Below, one piece after another: positions 59,989 through 64,000 of a DNA stretch of 64,000 bases. The notes under the pieces are model-generated. The model was not told where the DNA came from. It saw nothing but the letters and a program-made list of their open reading frames with translations, and searched no databases. Each line of letters opens with the position of its first letter. Position 1 is the first letter of the stretch. Both the position numbers and the translations under genes were made by a program. Source of the stretch: Hydrogenophaga taeniospiralis CCUG 15921. Its GTDB lineage: Bacteria > Pseudomonadota > Gammaproteobacteria > Burkholderiales > Burkholderiaceae_C. Location of the stretch: NCBI RefSeq assembly GCF_001592305.1, contig NZ_BCWR01000008.1:62001-126000 (forward strand). Direction: 5' to 3'.

Positions 59989-60234
59989 TCAACCGCCGAC
60001 GGGGGCGCGCAGGGCGATGTTCAACTGATCCACCACTTCGGCCCAGTCCGCATCCTCCAGCAGCTCTTCGCGCAACAGGGCTGCCTGGGCCGGCGTCCAG
60101 AAGGGCGCGTCGGCCAGCAGCACATCGTCTGGCAGGGGCGAGTGCGTTTTCAGGAACGCCCGGATGCCGGCCTCGTCCATGCGCAGACCCAGCTGGGCAA
60201 AGAGTTCGGAGAAACGGTGGAATGACTTTTCCAT
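59989..60234 (-). CDS. DUF2789 protein
   Basis: The 81-residue protein matches DUF2789: MEKSFHRFSELFAQLGL at the start and APFWTPAQAALLREELLEDA later. The family is small, helical and of unknown function. The ATG at 60234 gives the usual start. It converges with the Crp/Fnr gene. Confidence 0.85.
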   Translation of the reverse strand: MEKSFHRFSELFAQLGLRMDEAGIRAFLKTHSPLPDDVLLADAPFWTPAQAALLREELLEDADWAEVVDQLNIALRAPVGG

Positions 60235-60311
60235 GGTGCTGATCCCTCTGTTCACATACGTGCCACATACACAACTTCTGAAGCCGTGGCCGGCGAGGCG
60301 TCACGCCAGCC

Positions 60312-61592
60312 TCACCCAAGCGCCACGCTCAGCGCCAACACGATCGCTCCACACGCCAGCGCGGCCAGGTAACCCAGAAACACAGGCTTGCCGACCTGCG
60401 AACCACCCGTCGTCCATGCGATACCGATCTTGGTCACCATGTTCGCCAAGGTCGCGAGGCCGAGCGCCGTGACGCTGGCGACCGTGGACAGTCCACCCGT
60501 GCCATGCAGCCGGGCGAGCGAGATCAGGATCGCGTCCACGTCCACCAGACCGGACACCGCCGACAGCACGTAGAGGCCGCTGGTGTCCAGCCACTGTTTC
60601 GCTGCGGGCACCAGCACGCTCATGACGGCGAGCAGCGCGCCAAAGCCGAGCGCGGTGCCGAGATCAAAAGGCGCCATGGTGTCGACGGCGCCTTCCCCCA
60701 CCGAGGTGTGTGCCTGCTTGCGCCACCGCCAGAGCGCCACACCCAGCAACACCAGACCCGAAGCCACCAGGCTGCTGCCCAGGGTGGACAGCAGCGAGGG
60801 CTGCACCACGGCCAGCAGCACGAGCATGCGAAAGAACATCACGCCACACGCGGCCAGCGAGCCGGCCGCGGCCGGCCCCGCCAGGCGTGGCTGCTGGCGT
60901 GCGTAGCGGGCCAAAGCCAGTGTGGCGGCCGTGGAAGAGGCCAGTCCGCCCAGAATCCCGGTCCACAGCAGGCCTCGCTGCGCGCCGGTGATCCGCATCG
61001 CGAAGTGGCCCGTCAGCGACAGGCCCGCGATCAGGATGACCGCCCACCACAGCTGGTACGGATTGAGCGCGCCATAGGGTCCCAGACCGGTGTTCGGCAG
61101 ATAGGGCAGGATGACCATGGACAACACCAGCAGCTGCAGCGAGGCCGTCAACTCGCGGTGGTCGATCACGCGCAGCCAGCCGTGCAAGGTGGGCTTGAGG
61201 TCCAGCAGCACGGCGCCGATCACGGCGGCCGACAGGGCCAGGGTGATGTTGCCGTGGGCCGCAAAGGCGCCCAGCGCCAGCGTCAACAGCATCGCCACGG
61301 GGGTAGTGGCGCTGAGATCGCCCGACAGTCGGGCGCGGCGGGCGTAGGACACCGTCAGCAGCAGGGAGAGCCCGAGCAGCGCACCCAGCAAGGGCCAGGC
61401 ACCGAAATCGGGCTGCAAATGCCCCAGCACACCACCGAGCAGCCCGGTCAGCGCGAAAGTGCGCAGGCCTGCCACGCGGCCTCCCTCCGGCAGTTCGCGG
61501 TTGTGCCAGCCGCGCTCCAGGCCGATCACCAGACCGACGGCCAGCGCGGCGACAAGACCCTGGGCACCTGGCAGCAGTTCGTCGCCGTTCAT
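60312..61592 (-). CDS. MgtC/SapB + DUF4010 membrane protein
   Basis: The 426-residue protein starts with an MgtC-like domain (LVAALAVGLVIGLERGWHNR, then GLRTFALTGLLGGVLG) and continues with a DUF4010 region (VDVDAILISLARLH). It has about twelve helices. MgtC proteins affect magnesium homeostasis and ATP synthase. The length is that of the MgtC-DUF4010 fusion family. It lies in the metal-stress block. Confidence 0.9.
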   Translation of the reverse strand: MNGDELLPGAQGLVAALAVGLVIGLERGWHNRELPEGGRVAGLRTFALTGLLGGVLGHLQPDFGAWPLLGALLGLSLLLTVSYARRARLSGDLSATTPVAMLLTLALGAFAAHGNITLALSAAVIGAVLLDLKPTLHGWLRVIDHRELTASLQLLVLSMVILPYLPNTGLGPYGALNPYQLWWAVILIAGLSLTGHFAMRITGAQRGLLWTGILGGLASSTAATLALARYARQQPRLAGPAAAGSLAACGVMFFRMLVLLAVVQPSLLSTLGSSLVASGLVLLGVALWRWRKQAHTSVGEGAVDTMAPFDLGTALGFGALLAVMSVLVPAAKQWLDTSGLYVLSAVSGLVDVDAILISLARLHGTGGLSTVASVTALGLATLANMVTKIGIAWTTGGSQVGKPVFLGYLAALACGAIVLALSVALG

Positions 61593-61649
61593 CGCACCTT
61601 TCCCATGGCCGCCCGCGCAGCCCCTTGCGGCATCTTACGCACACACCCG

Positions 61650-62693
61650 TCAAGGCGTGGCGCTGATGCCGTTGGGCGCCTGGCCCACGGGAACGGTCTT
61701 CGCGATCTTGCGGTCTTTCAGGTCCAACACGGAGACGGTGTTGGCGTAGGTGTTGCTCACGTAGGCGTACCGGCCTTCCCGGTCGATGGCCACGCCATGG
61801 GCGCCGGCGCCGGTCACCACCGTCTTGGCGACCTTGAAACGCTCCAGGTCGATCAGGCTGACGGTGTTGCCGGGCTTCTGGCGCGAGCCCTGGTTGGCCA
61901 CCAGCAGCGTGCGCGAGTCCGGCGTGGCGTAGAGCTGGATCGGGACCGATCCGACGGCGATCTTGCGGACCACCTGGCGCGTGGCGGGGTCGATCACGGC
62001 GACCGCGTTTTCCTGCGACAGCGAGACAAAGGCCCAGCGACCGTCTGGCGTGAAGCCGGTCTGCGCCGGGCCCTTGCCCACAGCCACCTGCGCCACCGCC
62101 TTCTGGCTGGCGGTGTCGATCACCGACACCGTGCCACCCTTGAGGTTGGCGACGTAGACCTCTTTGCCATCCGGGCTGATCCGAAGGCCGTGGGGAAACG
62201 GGCCGACCGGAATGCTCGCCACGAGCTTGCGTGCCGAGGTGTCGATCACGCTGACCGAGTTGTCGCCTCCGTTGGTGACGTAGGCCAGGCGGCCGTCGGG
62301 CGACACCACCACATGGGCCGGGTGCATGCCCACCGGCACCCGGGCGACGATGGCCTGGGTGCCGGTGTCGATGACCCAGACCGCCCCGGGCTGTGCCATC
62401 GCGCCGTGGGCGCCTGGGGCCATGCCCTTGTGCGCGGCAGCGTCGGCCATCGGGCCCGGCTCGCCGTTGTTGGTCACCCAGGCGAATTTCCCGTCGGGCG
62501 ATACCTGCACGTTATGCGGCATCCGGCCCACGCGCACACTCGCCAGCGTCTGGAACGAAGCGGCATCGAGCACGCTGACCGTGTCGGCGCCTTCATTGGC
62601 CACATAGACCTGGTCGGCGGCCCAGGTGGCGCCCGACCAGGCCAGCAGGCCCATCTGCACCACGGCCCAGAACCCGTTGTTCCTGTTTGTCAT
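61650..62693 (-). CDS. Exported YVTN-type beta-propeller protein
   Basis: The 347-residue protein has a signal peptide (ending SGATWA) and seven-bladed propeller repeats such as VYVANEGADTVSVLDAAS, AYVTNGGDNSVSVIDTS and VYVANLKGGTVSVIDTAS. One loop is Met/His-rich (AAAHKGMAPGAHGAMA), which could bind copper. The ATG at 62693 has AAGGA upstream. It lies 23 bases after the small exported protein and probably belongs to the multicopper-oxidase operon. Confidence 0.9.
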   Translation of the reverse strand: MTNRNNGFWAVVQMGLLAWSGATWAADQVYVANEGADTVSVLDAASFQTLASVRVGRMPHNVQVSPDGKFAWVTNNGEPGPMADAAAHKGMAPGAHGAMAQPGAVWVIDTGTQAIVARVPVGMHPAHVVVSPDGRLAYVTNGGDNSVSVIDTSARKLVASIPVGPFPHGLRISPDGKEVYVANLKGGTVSVIDTASQKAVAQVAVGKGPAQTGFTPDGRWAFVSLSQENAVAVIDPATRQVVRKIAVGSVPIQLYATPDSRTLLVANQGSRQKPGNTVSLIDLERFKVAKTVVTGAGAHGVAIDREGRYAYVSNTYANTVSVLDLKDRKIAKTVPVGQAPNGISATP

Positions 62694-62716
62694 CACGAAC
62701 CATCCTTGTTGAAACA

Positions 62717-63199
62717 TCAGAGTTGCCAGCGGAAGCTGCGGGGAGCGGATTCGCCCGGGCGGTGAATCCGCAGTTCGACCGCGGCCGGGCGCGGCGCCGG
62801 CACATCGAAAGCCAGCACGCCTTCGCGGTGGTGGCCGCCCGGAGGCGCGCCGACCCAGCCCGTGGGCTTGAACGTGCGTCCGTCGTCGGTGGTCAGGGTG
62901 GCGCTTTGAACGAGGTCATCGCTCAGGTCGGCACTGTGCGTGTCCAGCACGACCGCGAACTCCCACGGACTGCCCGCCACGCCGATCGACTTCGCGCTCA
63001 CCTTGACCGTCACGCCCTGCTCGCTGGACGACTGCTCGGCGGCGGCCGCAGGGTTGGTCTGGGCCCAAACGACCCAGGGCGCCGCGACCATCAGCAGGCC
63101 GGCCAAGGCCATGGAAGCCATCCACCACCGGCGCCGGCCAGCCACGCCGCCGGTTTCAAAAGCCGTGGAGTGCTCCTTGAATAGAAGATCATTTTGCAT
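62717..63199 (-). CDS. Hypothetical exported/membrane-anchored protein
   Basis: The 160-residue protein has an N-terminal hydrophobic segment (ASMALAGLLMVAAPWVVWAQ) preceded by a basic RRR, which may be a signal or anchor. The rest is beta-rich (VTVKVSAKSIGVAGSPWEFA; HHREGVLAFDVPAPRPAAV). GGAGG precedes the ATG at 63199. It lies between a multicopper oxidase and a YVTN propeller. No family was recognised. Confidence 0.72.
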   Translation of the reverse strand: MQNDLLFKEHSTAFETGGVAGRRRWWMASMALAGLLMVAAPWVVWAQTNPAAAAEQSSSEQGVTVKVSAKSIGVAGSPWEFAVVLDTHSADLSDDLVQSATLTTDDGRTFKPTGWVGAPPGGHHREGVLAFDVPAPRPAAVELRIHRPGESAPRSFRWQL

Positions 63200-63231
63200 A
63201 CATCCAACCTCCAAAAAAACGAAACGCCTGC

Positions 63232-64000
63232 TCAGGCTTTCACTGTGTAGCGCAGCATCATTCCTGCTTCCGCATGCTCCAGCGAGTGGCAGTGAAAGAC
63301 GTAGTCCTGGTCGCCCGCGTGGGGGTGAGTGAAATCAATGGCGATCCGCACCGATTCGCCGGGCCACACGTGCACGGTGTCCATGACGCCCTGGTCCTGC
63401 GGCAGCAGGCCCCTGGCGCCGGCCAGCTCGCGCACCAGTGCGGGGCTGCCCAGGCGCTCGATCACCCGGAACGAGAAGCCGTGCAGGTGCATGGGGTGGG
63501 GCATGCTGCGCTCGGCGTTCTCGATCAGCCAGGTCTCGCGGGCACCACGCTGCACGCTCAGCGCCGCCGCCTTCGGATCGAAGAGCCCGCCGTTGATCGT
63601 CCAGTTGCCCCGGCCGTTGTGCCCGAGCTGCATGCGCCGCGGCGGGCTCGCCGAGGCGATCGTGGCGGCGGGCAGGCTGGAGAGCACGGTGGGCATGCGG
63701 CGCTCGTAGGGGGCCGACGGTTTCAGGTCGATGCGCATCAGCGCGCGAGCGTCGCCTTCCATGGCCATCGGGATGGACGGCCCCGCCGTGGGCGCCGCGC
63801 CGTGCTGGCTGTGGTCCATGCCGGCCATCCCGGCCATGGAGGGCGCGGCAGGGCCTGCAGGGGCCATGTCGTGGCCGCCCTCGGCGTGCATGGGGTCGAA
63901 GGCGAGCGAGGCCAGCGTCACGGGCCGGCCGGGATCGGCTTCGCGCAGGTCCACCAGCACGTCCAGCCGCTGGCCGGGGGAGATGAAGGTCTGGTCGATG
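63232..64000 (-). CDS. Multicopper oxidase (CueO/CopA-like), N-terminus outside window
   Basis: Only the C-terminal 255 residues are visible. Copper ligands are in HPMHLHGFSF (HxxHxH) and VFHCHSLEHAEAGMM, the usual type 1/trinuclear site with an axial Met. A Met/His-rich segment (MAGMAGMDHSQHG) lies between, as in periplasmic copper oxidases CueO and CopA. It would oxidise Cu(I). It leads the minus-strand run that includes the small exported protein and the YVTN propeller. Confidence 0.93.
   Translation of the reverse strand, partial: IDQTFISPGQRLDVLVDLREADPGRPVTLASLAFDPMHAEGGHDMAPAGPAAPSMAGMAGMDHSQHGAAPTAGPSIPMAMEGDARALMRIDLKPSAPYERRMPTVLSSLPAATIASASPPRRMQLGHNGRGNWTINGGLFDPKAAALSVQRGARETWLIENAERSMPHPMHLHGFSFRVIERLGSPALVRELAGARGLLPQDQGVMDTVHVWPGESVRIAIDFTHPHAGDQDYVFHCHSLEHAEAGMMLRYTVKA

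Noticed and set aside
1..64000. CRISPR array, tRNA or rRNA genes, and complete insertion sequences.
   Set aside because: No regularly spaced repeats, cloverleaf-like genes, rRNA segments or transposase genes with terminal repeats were recognised on reading both strands.

Overview
This window is about 64 kb of GC-rich chromosome from a betaproteobacterium. It is most likely Burkholderiales, family Comamonadaceae (a Hydrogenophaga/Acidovorax-type organism). This is inferred from gene content, codon use and a recurring intergenic palindromic repeat. No rRNA, tRNA or CRISPR array was seen.

Region 1 (1-21.2 kb) is mostly housekeeping and accessory chromosome: a lytic transglycosylase, 5-formyl-THF cyclo-ligase, an EamA exporter, regulators, an MBL-fold protein, a PKD lipoprotein and an anion permease. 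It also has a complete polar amino-acid ABC importer with its GntR regulator (10.3-14.2 kb). The glmU and glmS genes frame a DUF2726 protein and an Lrp-type regulator, and a two-domain cytidine deaminase follows. Six copies of a GC-rich intergenic element lie in 3.0-12.7 kb, five of them abutting a stop codon.

Region 2 (21.2-26.4 kb) is a lower-GC island holding a decayed integron. It has an attI site whose direct repeats resemble attI1, a LexA-box integrase promoter, a deleted intI pseudogene, and three gene cassettes, each ending in an attC-like site. Cassette 2 encodes a HEPN-like protein. Next to the array is a 379-residue protein with a C-terminal TIR domain of the kind used as an NAD-cleaving immune effector. 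This island is the best candidate for an undescribed defence locus.

Region 3 (26.5-35.5 kb), mostly minus strand, has a nitrilase-like/2OG-dioxygenase-like pair, an H-NS-like fragment, and a reductive/detoxification run: SCP2-like protein, two alpha/beta hydrolases, an OYE ene-reductase, an SDR, a quinone-reductase-type dehydrogenase and a TetR regulator with matching operators.

Region 4 (35.5-41.5 kb) has rhodanese and ArsR-rhodanese sulfur genes, a sterol-desaturase-type enzyme, an FNR-type promoter driving DUF2249, MIP18-like and NnrS-like genes, and a ParB-like protein.

Region 5 (40.6-46.1 kb) is a salicylate 5-hydroxylase operon (nagAa-G-H-Ab) with a divergent NagR/NahR-type LysR regulator and a matching operator. 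A tetR-tag DNA repair operon with twin operators follows.

Region 6 (46.1-50.2 kb) is a bufferin-type copper-peptide operon (precursor, DUF692, DUF2063, DoxX). It faces an ECF sigma factor operon with similar ECF promoters.

Region 7 (50.2-64 kb) has AraC/GlxA-type regulators, NTF2-like proteins, an SDR/hydrolase/thiolase run, and an acetolactate synthase with a divergent Lrp regulator. It ends in a metal-stress block: a Spy/CnrX-like protein, a Crp/Fnr regulator, a MgtC/DUF4010 protein, a YVTN propeller, and a multicopper oxidase cut by the window end.
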